NCBI GenBank assembly: GCA_035650255.1
Contig: DASRIA010000003.1
Span: 1 to 39,818 of the forward strand
DNA from: DASRIA01 sp035650255
GTDB taxonomy: Bacteria > Actinomycetota > Thermoleophilia > Solirubrobacterales > JBBDJG01
Direction: 5' to 3'
Length of the DNA stretch: 39,818 nucleotides
Shown here: piece by piece, positions 18,301 through 27,178 of the stretch
How the letters are laid out: each line of letters starts with the position of its first letter
Position numbering within the stretch: position 1 is the first letter of the stretch
Notes under the pieces: model-generated
What the model saw: only the letters and a program-made list of their open reading frames with translations
What the model was told of the DNA's origin: nothing
Databases searched by the model: none
Made by a program: the position numbers and the translations under genes

Positions 18301-19166
18301 CGCTGGCCGAGCTGCACCGGTGCTACCGGGAGGTCTTCTTCGCGCACAACGCAAAGGGCGTCGTGGAGATGATGGCCGACGCCGAGCACAGCGTCCACCC
18401 GGCTGAGCCGGCGCCTGCGGCGAACGGCGGCGCCGGAGACGGGGAAGTCCCGCGGCTGTCGGTGATCGTGCCCGTCTGGAGCCGCACGCCGGAGCTCGCC
18501 GAGATGGCCGTGCGGACGCTCGAGCGCGTGTGGGAGGTCGCGCGCCTGCCGACCGAGGTGATCGTGATCGACAACGGCTCGCCGGTCGAACGGCCGCTGC
18601 CCGGGGTGGTGCACCGCTTCTCGGAGAATCGCGGCGTGGCGGCCGCGTGGAACACCGGGATCCAGCTGGCGCGCGCGCCGGTGATCGCCGTGCTGAACAG
18701 CGATTGCATGGTCGAGCCGGGATGGGACGAGGCGCTCTACGAGGCCGTCACCACGGGCCGGCGCATCGCGTTTCCGTACACGGACCACTGCGACGGCGAA
18801 GGCTTCCGCCAGCCGGACCAGGCAGGCACCGCAGGCTGGTGCTTCATGCTCACGCGCGAAGTGCTCGAGGAGATCGGCGTCTTCGATGAGCGCTTCAGCC
18901 CGGCATACGGCGAGGACACCGACTACTGGCACCGGGCCTGGGAGCTGGGGATCGACCTCTCCCCGGTGCCGGCCGCACGAGTCACCCATGCGCGGCGCAG
19001 CTCGGTGAACGAGGACGACCGGGCCGAGATGCTGCTCCTCGCGCATCGCTACAAGTACGGCTGGAAGCACGGAGTCGATCCGCTGGCGGCGCCGCCCTAC
19101 TATCTGCGCGAGATCGTCGAGTACCAGTGCGGGCGGACCGAGCCGAGCCCGGCTTCCAGCACGTGA
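15324..19166 (+). CDS. trimodular glycosyltransferase (GT4, GT2, GT2)
   Basis: A 1280-residue cytoplasmic protein. Residues 1-365 form a GT4 (GT-B) domain with VLFIGNFRH-like core and GAGVKGKVLEALGAGTPVV (275-293), which holds the sugar-nucleotide glutamate. Residues 405-500 are a small module (VVSRGDD, GARYFLVPSTEFWWL). Residues 520-690 look like a worn GT2 unit (DWILHVDD). Residues 702-935 are a GT2 domain with VVVVDDGS and FFDDDD. Residues 1044-1270 are a second GT2 domain with VIVIDNGS and NSDC. A coiled coil at about 958-980 links them. Such proteins build polysaccharide or glycoprotein chains from nucleotide sugars. No membrane segment is seen. It overlaps the preceding gene by four bases. 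Confidence 0.85.
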   Translation: MSRRHALVSAPRFPEIDRDTGSQRVDMFIRWLLDHDWSVTFLATETDGEPRHAHRLQQLGIPTYVGCHEAEGILTACDFDLALLAFWEPASRLLPILGEVSPETRVVVDSIDVHFLRAARRLLLAEAQLDEPFGVRVAAELNAYRWADGVLTVSSKEARLLSDFLGSERIHEIPLAETGGRSPIPFEERNGILFIGNFRHPPNGEAVAYLCREVLPRLNPALIAEHPVDVVGSRLDAGIAAHAEGLPNVRMVGWVPSVVPYLERARVCVVPLLHGAGVKGKVLEALGAGTPVVTTTIGAEGTELRHGDHLLVADTPEGLADGIAHLLTERAEWQRLADAGYRQATATHAPERVAERFGEIIDRVLAAPPRWLASDDPSDGRRREAAYRETRDAITSTMRSITAPGANVLVVSRGDDSLLPSERCRARHFPQGPDGQWAGFHPADSAEAIEHLETLREQGARYFLVPSTEFWWLHHYSGLTAHLETVHRRIYSADHLQVFDLAPEPRPSIPDRGPPGHRERVLVIGTYDAARSAPPARLLEELDRAERFEVQQRWRPAGTVPPAYEDGEADWILHVDDAAVLPTRFVDDFLGIVSSLFELGVERAQPAHMAGPAAGPPVTERLLGVLGREIDATTPLPVLAVRSGAAHEGPTTLVDAVPIAFAGPIGADLDPPVYSDVRDVFAAGEDRPRRTVQRGNEAGAPRISVLIATHERPALLAECLEGFCAQTLPAADFEVVVVDDGSAGPETANVLADFASRLPLTWTRIEHSGRSAAKNLALLLARGDLVLFFDDDDRPAPDLLAEHAAAHERYRGEATAVLGRTDWDPRLDVTPLMHYLTDVDRLLFAYGNFEPGEVIDWQGFWEGRVSSKRSLHLRHGLHDQRLEYSIDVELAWRLRRVGLEVVYCPSARSVMSRPIDFDEFRRRYEAKGRAQAAIASLHEHPDVRAYTKVDGAGERWIAARDEVPRLEARIAELEQALNGHGNGSGPGESREQALAELHRCYREVFFAHNAKGVVEMMADAEHSVHPAEPAPAANGGAGDGEVPRLSVIVPVWSRTPELAEMAVRTLERVWEVARLPTEVIVIDNGSPVERPLPGVVHRFSENRGVAAAWNTGIQLARAPVIAVLNSDCMVEPGWDEALYEAVTTGRRIAFPYTDHCDGEGFRQPDQAGTAGWCFMLTREVLEEIGVFDERFSPAYGEDTDYWHRAWELGIDLSPVPAARVTHARRSSVNEDDRAEMLLLAHRYKYGWKHGVDPLAAPPYYLREIVEYQCGRTEPSPASST

Positions 19167-19189
19167 GCTGGAGCTCCCCCGCGTAGGCC

Positions 19190-22100
19190 ATGTATCCGCT
19201 GTGGAACACCATCGTCGAGCCCGCGCTCAAGGCGGCCGGCGCCGAGCGCGTGGTCGAGATCGGCGCGCTGCGCGGCGACACCACGGTGCGGCTCCTGGAC
19301 CTCCTCGGCCCGCAGTCCGAGCTGCACGTGATCGATCCGCTGCCGAGCTTCAACCCCGACGACCACAGCCGGCGGTTCCCGGGCCGCTACATCTTCCACC
19401 GCGACATCAGCCACAACGTCCTGCCGGACCTGCCGGCCGTCGACGCGGCGCTCGTCGACGGCGACCACAACTGGTTCACCGTCTACCACGAGCTGCGCTT
19501 CCTGCGCGAGGCTGCCGAGCGCGCAGGCCGCCCGCTGCCGCTGATCGTGATGCACGACGTGTGGTGGCCGTATGGGCGCCGTGACCTCTATTACGAGCCG
19601 AGCCGGATTCCCGACGAGGGGCGCCAGCCCTATGCGCGGCGGGGACTCGTGCCGGACCGGCGCGACCTCGCCGACAGGGGCGGCATCAACCCGCATCTCG
19701 CCAACGCCGTCGAGGAAGGCGGGCCGCGCAACGGGGTCCGGACGGCACTGGACGACTTCGTCGCCGAGTACGACGGCCCGCTGCGCGTCGTGCTGCTGCC
19801 GCTGTACTTCGGCCTCGCGATCGTGGCCTCCGAGGAGCTGCTCGACACGCGCCCGCAACTGCGCGAGGTGCTCGACCGGCTGGAGAGCGATGAGGGGCGC
19901 TACGAGCTGATCGAGCTCGGCGAGTCGATCCGCATCGACGAGCAGGTGCAGTTCCACAACCTGCACCACGGGAACCTGCCGCAGCTGTCCGGCACGGCTT
20001 CGCGCTACCTCGACCTGGTCAAGAGCACGGTCCTGGACGAGCACTACCTCGAGAACGAGGTGCGCATCCAGCACCTGATCGCTGCCGTCACGGGCGCGAA
20101 GGACCTCAGCCGCCGCGGCCTGCGCGACCCGGGCACCTACCTCACCGAGGACGTGCGCCGCCTCGTGCAGGCGCGCCGCGCGGGCGAGCCGCCGAACGGC
20201 TCGGCCAACGGCGAGGCGCACAACGCGCTTGCGCTGACGCAGGTCGGCCGCACGCGCCTGGACCACCTCGAGCAGTGCCTCGACACGATTCGCACGGCGG
20301 CCGTGGAGGGTGACCTGGTCGACTGCGGCACGGGCCGCGGCGGAACATCGATCTTCCTGGCGGCATATCTCGCCGGCCATGAGGTGTTCGGCCGTGAGCT
20401 GTGGGTGGCCGACCGGTTCGGCGGCGGAGTCCCGCCGGACGAGGACGGGCCGGCATGGTTCCCGACCAACTTGAACACCGTGCGGGAGGGCTTCGAGCGC
20501 TTCGGCCTGCTGGACGACCGCATCCGCTTTCTCCAGGGTGCGCCGAGCGAGACCCTCGCGGCTGCCCCGATCGACGACATCGCGCTGCTGCGCATCGACC
20601 GGCAGGAGCCGGAGGAGGTGTCCGCGATCCTCGATGCCGCCTACGACAAGGTGCAGCCCGGCGGCTTCGTGATCATCGACGACTACGGATCGGAAGCCTG
20701 CGCCGCGGCGGTCGAGGCATTCCGCTCGGAGCGTGGCATCACCGGCGAGCTTCAGCGGATCGACTGGAGCGGCTCCTACTGGCGCAAGACCGAGGGCGAG
20801 GCCCCCCAGGTGACGCCGCCGCTCCGTCCTCCGGCAATCCGCGAGCTGTCACTTTCGGTGCTCGTCGTCTTCCACAACATGCAGCGCGAGGCCGCGCGCA
20901 CGCTGCACTCGCTCTCGCGCTCCTATCAGCAGGACATCGAGAAGCTGGATTACGAGGTCATCGCGATCGAGAACGGCTCCTCACCGGACGGCCGGCTCGG
21001 AGAGGATTTCGTCCGGAGCTTCGGCCCGGAGTTCAACTATCTCGACCTCGGCGAGGAGTCGTCGCCCTCGCCCGCGCACGCCCTGAACCGCGGGCTGGAG
21101 TTTGCCCGTGGACGCGCTGTCGCCGTGATGATCGACGGCGCTCACGTGCTGACGCCCGGGGCGCTGCACTTCGGCATGCTCGGCCTGAACACCTACTCGC
21201 CGGCGGTGGTCAGCATCCAGCAGTGGTACGTCGGGCCGGGCGAGCAGAACGAGGCGGTTTCGAAGGGCTACGAAGAGGGATACGAGGACCGCCTGTTCGA
21301 GCAGATCGAGTGGCCGACGGACGGCTACAAGCTGTTCGACATCGGGCACTTCATCGGCGGCCGCGACTGGTTCGACGGGCAATGGGAGAGCAACTGCGTG
21401 TTCGTGCCGCGCACCTTGCTCGACCAGGTGGGAGCGATGGAGCACGACTTCAACCTGCCGGGCGGCGGATTCGCGAACCTCGACTTCTTCGAGCGCATGA
21501 CGACGTCACCGCGCATCAAGCTCGTGACCGTGCTCGGCGAGGGCTCGTTCCATCAGATCCACGGCGGGACCACGACGAACGCCCCTGAGTCGGCCGAGCG
21601 CAGGAGCCTGATCAGGGCCTATGGCGACCAGTACGCCGAGATCCGCGGCAGCGTGTTCAAGTCACCCGTGAAGGTCGCCCACTACGTCGGCGCCCTGCCC
21701 GACAACGCACGCCGCACCAAGGCGCGGCGGATGGGCGCGCCCGTGTACTTCCACCTTGCGCACGTCGAGGGCACCGACGGCCGCCCGGCGAACCCCATCC
21801 CCGTGCCGGAGGAGCTGCGCACAGAGTTCATCGACGCCTACTGGCGCAGCATGGAATGGCACCAGACGCCCTGGATGGGAACGTGGACCGCCAAGCCGCC
21901 CACGGACCTGATGGCCTACCAGGAGCTCGTCGCACGCGTGCGGCCCGACTGGATCATCGAGACGGGCACCGGCGGCGGCGGGCGCGCCTTCTTCCTGGCC
22001 TCGATCTGCGAGCTGCTGGGCCACGGCCGCGTGGTCGCGATCGACGACTACCCCGTGCCGAAGCGGGCCGAGCATCCCAGGATCGAGCACGTCCCGCGTG

Positions 22101-22429
22101 ACCCCACCGACCCGGAGACCGCTGCCGCAGTGCGCGAGCTCGTCGGCGAGAACCGGCGTGCGCTGCTGGTACTCGGGGCCAACAAGATGCGGCACCTGAT
22201 GTCGATGTACGAACACTACGGTGACCTCGTGCCCGTCGGCTCGTACGTGGTCTTCGAGGACACGATCCTCAATGGGCACCCGGTGTGGACCGGGTTCGGC
22301 CCCGGGCCGTGGGAGGCCGCCAAGCGGCTGGTCGACAGCGGCGACTTCGAGCGGGACGTGACCATGGAGCGCGCGCTCACGTTCAACATCGGGGGGTTCC
22401 TGAAGCGCTTGAAGGAGACGGGGTCGTGA
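19190..22429 (+). CDS. four-domain methyltransferase/methyltransferase/GT2/methyltransferase
   Basis: A 1079-residue protein. Residues 1-250 are a class I SAM methyltransferase (VVEIGALRGD, then VDGDHNW and MHDVWW, a Methyltransf_24-like pattern). Residues 370-535 match TylF/MycF macrocin O-methyltransferases (VDCGTGRGGTSIF, WVADRF, GGFVIIDDYG with metal ligands Asp497-Asp498). Residues 553-800 are a GT2-like domain (LSVLVVFHN, IAIENGSS). Residues 875-1075 match CmcI-like methyltransferases (IIETGTGGGGRAFFLA, VAIDDY, YVVFEDT). In the last domain the usual Asp/His motif reads VLGANKMRHL, so its metal site is altered. The likely role is O-methylation of sugars during chain building. It starts 23 bases after the GT gene and ends in a GTGA overlap with the sulfotransferase. 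Confidence 0.82.
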   Translation: MYPLWNTIVEPALKAAGAERVVEIGALRGDTTVRLLDLLGPQSELHVIDPLPSFNPDDHSRRFPGRYIFHRDISHNVLPDLPAVDAALVDGDHNWFTVYHELRFLREAAERAGRPLPLIVMHDVWWPYGRRDLYYEPSRIPDEGRQPYARRGLVPDRRDLADRGGINPHLANAVEEGGPRNGVRTALDDFVAEYDGPLRVVLLPLYFGLAIVASEELLDTRPQLREVLDRLESDEGRYELIELGESIRIDEQVQFHNLHHGNLPQLSGTASRYLDLVKSTVLDEHYLENEVRIQHLIAAVTGAKDLSRRGLRDPGTYLTEDVRRLVQARRAGEPPNGSANGEAHNALALTQVGRTRLDHLEQCLDTIRTAAVEGDLVDCGTGRGGTSIFLAAYLAGHEVFGRELWVADRFGGGVPPDEDGPAWFPTNLNTVREGFERFGLLDDRIRFLQGAPSETLAAAPIDDIALLRIDRQEPEEVSAILDAAYDKVQPGGFVIIDDYGSEACAAAVEAFRSERGITGELQRIDWSGSYWRKTEGEAPQVTPPLRPPAIRELSLSVLVVFHNMQREAARTLHSLSRSYQQDIEKLDYEVIAIENGSSPDGRLGEDFVRSFGPEFNYLDLGEESSPSPAHALNRGLEFARGRAVAVMIDGAHVLTPGALHFGMLGLNTYSPAVVSIQQWYVGPGEQNEAVSKGYEEGYEDRLFEQIEWPTDGYKLFDIGHFIGGRDWFDGQWESNCVFVPRTLLDQVGAMEHDFNLPGGGFANLDFFERMTTSPRIKLVTVLGEGSFHQIHGGTTTNAPESAERRSLIRAYGDQYAEIRGSVFKSPVKVAHYVGALPDNARRTKARRMGAPVYFHLAHVEGTDGRPANPIPVPEELRTEFIDAYWRSMEWHQTPWMGTWTAKPPTDLMAYQELVARVRPDWIIETGTGGGGRAFFLASICELLGHGRVVAIDDYPVPKRAEHPRIEHVPRDPTDPETAAAVRELVGENRRALLVLGANKMRHLMSMYEHYGDLVPVGSYVVFEDTILNGHPVWTGFGPGPWEAAKRLVDSGDFERDVTMERALTFNIGGFLKRLKETGS

Positions 22430-22998
22430 AGATCTTCGGCATCGGCCTGAACAAGACGGGCACGTCCTCGCTGCACGCGGCGCTCGAGCTGCTCGGCTAC
22501 CGGAGCCTCCACTTTGGCGGGCTCGAAGCACACGAACGGGTGCAGCAGGCGATCGACGAGGGCGTTCCGCTGCTACGACACCTCGACCCCGAGCCCGATG
22601 CGGTCACGGACGTGTACATGGTCAACGCCTACTTCTTCCTCGCCGACCTGCAGTACCCCGGCTCGAAGTTCATCCTGACGCTGCGCGACATGGACGACTG
22701 GCTGGACAGCCGCCGCCGCCACGTCGAGCGCAACCAGGAGATGAAGAAGGCCGGCCGGTACGACGGCCCGTTCCTCACCGTGGACCTGGAGTCGTGGGCG
22801 GCGGAGTACCGGCGCCACGAGGCGGTGGTGCGCGCCTATTTTGCGGATCGGCCCGGGGACCTGCTCGCCTTCCGTCCCGCGGACGGAGATTGGGGGCCGC
22901 TGTGCGCGTTCCTCGGCCGGCCCGTCCCGGAGCAGTCCTTCCCGTGGGAGAACCGAGACCGGCAACGTGTACCGTCGGGAGAGGTGGCCGCCGGGTGA
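22426..22998 (+). CDS. sulfotransferase family protein
   Basis: A 190-residue P-loop protein. GLNKTGTSSLH at residues 8-18 is the 5'-phosphosulfate-binding loop of PAPS-dependent sulfotransferases. FILTLRDMDDWLDS at about 83-96 fits the 3'-phosphate-binding region. It is short, like Sulfotransfer_4 members. The start is GTG, overlapping the stop of the methyltransferase gene (GTGA); an upstream in-frame ATG at 22285 lies inside that gene and is rejected. Its stop overlaps the next start in the same way. Placed among glycosyltransferases, it probably adds sulfate to a sugar, which would make a substrate class for the sulfatases next door. The acceptor is not known. Confidence 0.85.
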   Translation: MKIFGIGLNKTGTSSLHAALELLGYRSLHFGGLEAHERVQQAIDEGVPLLRHLDPEPDAVTDVYMVNAYFFLADLQYPGSKFILTLRDMDDWLDSRRRHVERNQEMKKAGRYDGPFLTVDLESWAAEYRRHEAVVRAYFADRPGDLLAFRPADGDWGPLCAFLGRPVPEQSFPWENRDRQRVPSGEVAAG

Positions 22999-23990
22999 AC
23001 AACTACTGGGCCTTCGCGGAGATGACGGCGTCGAACGACCTGCTCGGCGACCGCGAGGCGCTGCGCGCGCGCCTCGACGACGAGGGCTACCTCTACTTCC
23101 GCGGCCTCATCCCGCGCGAGCGCGTGCTGGCCCTGCGCGGCGAGATCCTCGAGGTCCTGGGCGACCACGGCTGGATCGCCGGCGGCGACAAGCTTGACAA
23201 CGCCGAGGTCGTCGGCATGCCCGTGCGCGAGGGCGACGAGGAGTACTTCTCCGCGTACGACGACGTGCAGCGGCTCGAGTCCTTCCATTCGCTCGCGCAC
23301 GACGACGGCCTCGTGGGCGCGGTGCGGGGCGCGCTCGGCGAGACCGCCTTCCCACATCCCCTGAAGGTGGCCCGCCTGGTGTTCCCGAGCGAGCCCGAGG
23401 TGAGCACCCCACCGCACCAGGACTTCTTGAACAACCAGGGCAGCCCGGACCTGACCGCGGCGTGGATACCGCTGGGGGACTGCCCGATGAAGCAGGGAAC
23501 GCTTGCAATCCTGCGGGGATCCCAGCGCTACGGCGTGCTGCCGCTCGAGTTCAGCCTCGGGCCGGGCAACCGCCAGGCGGTGGTCCCGAACGAGATGCGC
23601 GACCGGCTCACGTGGGTCACGAACGACTTCTCCGCGGGCGACGTGCTCCTGTTTCCCGCGATGACCGTCCACGCCTCGCTGCACAACGCGACCGGCCGCA
23701 TGCGCGTCTCGGTCGACTTCCGCTACCAGCGCGAGGGCGAGCCGGCCACGGACCTCGTCCTGAACCCCCACTTCGGCCGGCTCAGCTGGGAAGAGATCTA
23801 TGCGGGGTGGAAGTCGGACGAGCTCAAGTACTACTGGCGAGACCTCGACTTCCCGGTCGTGCCGTATGACCGCACGCCGTTCCAATCCAGCGAGCCCGAT
23901 GTCGACAAGATCCAGGAAGTCATCATCTACGAGCACTGGCGCAAGCTGCGCCACGAGGGCAAGGCCCCGGGCCGGGGCCGCCCGGACTGA
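22995..23990 (+). CDS. phytanoyl-CoA dioxygenase (PhyH) family protein
   Basis: A 331-residue Fe(II)/2-oxoglutarate dioxygenase. The facial triad is His141-x-Asp143 (PPHQDF) and His226 (TVHASLHN); the 2-oxoglutarate arginine is probably Arg236. GYLYFRGLI at 31-39 is the usual N-terminal strand. These enzymes hydroxylate or otherwise oxidise small molecules and, in glycan clusters, sugar or lipid groups. The start is GTG in a GTGA overlap with the sulfotransferase, so translation is coupled. It ends six bases before the stop of a convergent gene, leaving no room for a separate terminator. The substrate is unknown. Confidence 0.88.
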   Translation: MNNYWAFAEMTASNDLLGDREALRARLDDEGYLYFRGLIPRERVLALRGEILEVLGDHGWIAGGDKLDNAEVVGMPVREGDEEYFSAYDDVQRLESFHSLAHDDGLVGAVRGALGETAFPHPLKVARLVFPSEPEVSTPPHQDFLNNQGSPDLTAAWIPLGDCPMKQGTLAILRGSQRYGVLPLEFSLGPGNRQAVVPNEMRDRLTWVTNDFSAGDVLLFPAMTVHASLHNATGRMRVSVDFRYQREGEPATDLVLNPHFGRLSWEEIYAGWKSDELKYYWRDLDFPVVPYDRTPFQSSEPDVDKIQEVIIYEHWRKLRHEGKAPGRGRPD

Positions 23991-23996
23991 ACCGGC

Positions 23997-24596
23997 TCAG
24001 GCTCCTTCGCCGGAGCCGACGATCCGCGCAGGAATGCCGACGGCGGTCGCGCCGTCGGGGACGTCCTGCAGGACGACGGCGTTTGCGCCGACGCGCGCGT
24101 CCGCTCCCACGCGCACCGGCCCGAGCACCCGCGCGCCGCTGCCGATCTGCGCCCTGAGCCCGATCGTGGGCCCGACGAACTCACCCGCGACGAGGCCCAG
24201 CGTGACCCACGAGAAGAGCACCGCGCCGGAGTGGATCTCCGTGATGCCGTCGACGACGACCTGGCCATGCACGATGTAGACGCCCGGATGCACGACGACC
24301 GGGTCGCCGATCGAGACCTGCGCGGTCATCATCGCGATCCAGTGGGCGATCCGTGGCAGGAGCGGGATGTGGAGCGCCTGCATGCGCGCCTTGGCGCGGT
24401 ACGCAACCTGGGCGAAGAACGCGTCCGAGGCCAGCATCAGCCGGAAGACGTGCAGGATCGAACCGAGCGATCCGAAGTCCGACCGCTCGCCGCGGAAGCG
24501 CGAGGCGATGTATGCGTCCGCGACGACCGCCTCCCAGAACCGGGGATGGCGCGAGCGGATGTCGCGGCGGAACGCCTTCCCGGGGTCTTCGGGCAC
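23997..24596 (-). CDS. hexapeptide-repeat acyltransferase (serine acetyltransferase-like)
   Basis: A 199-residue protein. Residues 1-95 are helical (RSRHPRFWEAVVADAYIASR), as in CysE-type enzymes. Residues 100-190 form a left-handed beta helix with hexapeptide repeats (IGSGARVLGPVRVGADARVG). The His in VYIVHG aligns with the catalytic His of serine acetyltransferases. Context argues for acetylating a glycan or sugar precursor rather than cysteine synthesis, but CysE activity cannot be excluded. The start is a GTG 24 bases past the upstream dioxygenase stop, with a weak GGGACGAG before it. It is co-directional with that dioxygenase and convergent to the glycan operon. Confidence 0.78.
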   Translation of the reverse strand: MPEDPGKAFRRDIRSRHPRFWEAVVADAYIASRFRGERSDFGSLGSILHVFRLMLASDAFFAQVAYRAKARMQALHIPLLPRIAHWIAMMTAQVSIGDPVVVHPGVYIVHGQVVVDGITEIHSGAVLFSWVTLGLVAGEFVGPTIGLRAQIGSGARVLGPVRVGADARVGANAVVLQDVPDGATAVGIPARIVGSGEGA

Positions 24597-24619
24597 GCTC
24601 GTCCCGCGTACCAGCGGCC

Positions 24620-25696
24620 CTACCAAACGAACGGGATCTGGTCGCCCGGATAGACGGAGGGCGCGAAGAACCAGCTCTCGATCGCGTAGCGCTCCCGCGT
24701 CATCGTCTCGTCCGTCGCGGTCCGGTGCAGGAACATCTCGTCGAACAACAGGGCGTCGCCCGGCTTGAAGCGCGGTCGCAGGACGGGCACGTCCTCCCTC
24801 GCCTCCTCGACCGTTCCCGGCCCGACGGACCAGGGGAAGATCGCGCCGCCGCTGCCCGTCTCGACGATGCGGTCGAGGCGCCGCGGGACGAGGTCGAGGC
24901 CGGGTGCGTCGTCGCCGCAGTGGGACAGCGACAGCCACAGGTTGATCGTCCTGATCCCCTCGCCGAGGAAGGCGCCGTCCTGATGCCAGTCGGCGTACGG
25001 CAGGGGCGGCGTGCGCCGCAGCGTGGACTTCTTCAGCGTGAGGGCGGGCCGCTCGCCCAGATAGTCGCCGATCAGCCCCCGCAGCCCGGTGCGCTCCAGC
25101 ACCTCGAGGAACTGGAACATCATCCGCGGCGACTCGACGGTCCACACACCGGCGCCCTCGCGCACGAACTTGCGCGTCTCGCCCTTGATCGTGAGGTCGC
25201 CGGCTCCCTCGAACCGGTAGTACCAGGGCAACGTCGCGGAGTCCGCCTCCGGATCGTCACCCGCCGTCTCGCGGGACCATCCCCGCTCGGCCTGGGCGTC
25301 GCATCCTTCGAAGGCGTGGTCGATGCCCGCGACGAGCATGTCCACGTCCTCCTGTGCGACCAGGCCGGGCACGAACGCGCAGCCGTAGCGCAGGATCGAG
25401 TCCCGCACGGCGGCCGGCGTGATCTCACCGCGGTCGATCGCCGGCAGCGCCTCGCCGCCGTCGAGTGGACGCGGTCCCTCATCCGGCCACGGCGACTCCG
25501 TCGGCGAGCGGTCGAGCTCGGCGTAGGCCTCGTTTCGCAGCCGCACCAGCCGGACCTCGATCGCGGTGTCGCGCTCCCGCCTGTTTGCCTCGGTGAGCAG
25601 GTCGACCGCGTCGAGGCAGCGCCCCTCGGCGACGAGCTTGTCCGCCGCGGCGAGTGCGTCGCGGGGACCTGCTTGGACGTTTCGTGCGGCACTCAT
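24620..25696 (-). CDS. PhyH-type dioxygenase with helical N-terminal extension
   Basis: A 358-residue protein. Residues 5-60 look like one or two TPR-like helices (ALAAADKLVAEGRCLDAVDL). Residues 95-350 are a PhyH Fe(II)/2-oxoglutarate dioxygenase with His238-x-Asp240 (YADWHQDGAF), His324 (EMFLHR) and a likely 2-oxoglutarate Arg336. The substrate is unknown; it probably joins the neighbouring glycan cluster. The ATG at 25696 lies only six bases past the 3' end of tRNA-Tyr, and no ribosome-binding site is visible. A GTG at 25546, preceded by GAGG, is an alternative start that would remove the helices. An extension to 25819 would read through the tRNA and is rejected. Confidence 0.8.
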   Translation of the reverse strand: MSAARNVQAGPRDALAAADKLVAEGRCLDAVDLLTEANRRERDTAIEVRLVRLRNEAYAELDRSPTESPWPDEGPRPLDGGEALPAIDRGEITPAAVRDSILRYGCAFVPGLVAQEDVDMLVAGIDHAFEGCDAQAERGWSRETAGDDPEADSATLPWYYRFEGAGDLTIKGETRKFVREGAGVWTVESPRMMFQFLEVLERTGLRGLIGDYLGERPALTLKKSTLRRTPPLPYADWHQDGAFLGEGIRTINLWLSLSHCGDDAPGLDLVPRRLDRIVETGSGGAIFPWSVGPGTVEEAREDVPVLRPRFKPGDALLFDEMFLHRTATDETMTRERYAIESWFFAPSVYPGDQIPFVW

Positions 25697-25701
25697 CGTG
25701 A

Positions 25702-25783
25702 TGGGGGAGGTAGGACTTGAACCTACGTAGGCTGAGCCGGCGGTTTTACAGACCGCTCCCTTTGACCACTCGGGCACTCCCCC
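25702..25783 (-). tRNA. tRNA-Tyr (anticodon GTA)
   Basis: An 82-base class II tRNA on the minus strand. Acceptor stem GGGGGAG/CTCCCCC, discriminator A, anticodon stem GCGGT/ACCGC with loop CTGTAAA (anticodon GTA), a long variable arm (CGGCTCAGCCTACG region) and T arm with TTCAAGT. CCA is not encoded. The 3' end is followed after five bases by the start codon of the dioxygenase gene. Confidence 0.97.
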
Positions 25784-25863
25784 GTGTGGCGCCATTTTAG
25801 AGGCGAGGCGACCCGGCACCGGGCCACGGAGCTACCGGAATTCGCGGCTAAGCGAATCCCGCC

Positions 25864-26931
<1,068 letters not shown>

Positions 26932-27148
26932 ATCGCGTAGCTCCTCGCCTTCCAGTGCTGCGTCCGCGAGAAGCGCTTCCTCTCGTGCTGCCAGCTTTCA
27001 GCCTCGCTGTCGCTGCGAACCGTGCCCCGTCCCCCGATCGGGCCTCAGCACGTATCCTCCGCTTGCTTACCCTCCCAAGCCGCGACGTCCGCCGCGACCG
27101 CCTTTGTCCGATCCGCCAATCGCCGGAGCAGATCCTAAGCCGACGGCC

Positions 27149-27178
27149 AGTATACCCCCGCACCGCTAATCTCGTCAG
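27149..27178 (-). promoter_or_regulatory. predicted housekeeping promoter for the rpoD gene
   Basis: On the minus strand, CTGACG (27173-27178, four of six matches to TTGACA) and TATACT (27149-27154, five of six matches to TATAAT) are 18 bases apart. Transcription would leave a leader of about 210 bases before the TTG. The -35 box ends five bases from the folE2 ATG, so the two divergent genes share this short region and may compete for polymerase. Confidence 0.45.

Noticed and set aside
15783..19070. 1095-residue minus-strand reading frame
   Set aside because: Shadow of the trimodular glycosyltransferase; no recognisable motif.
25697..25819. N-terminal extension of the PhyH gene
   Set aside because: It would translate tRNA-Tyr itself.
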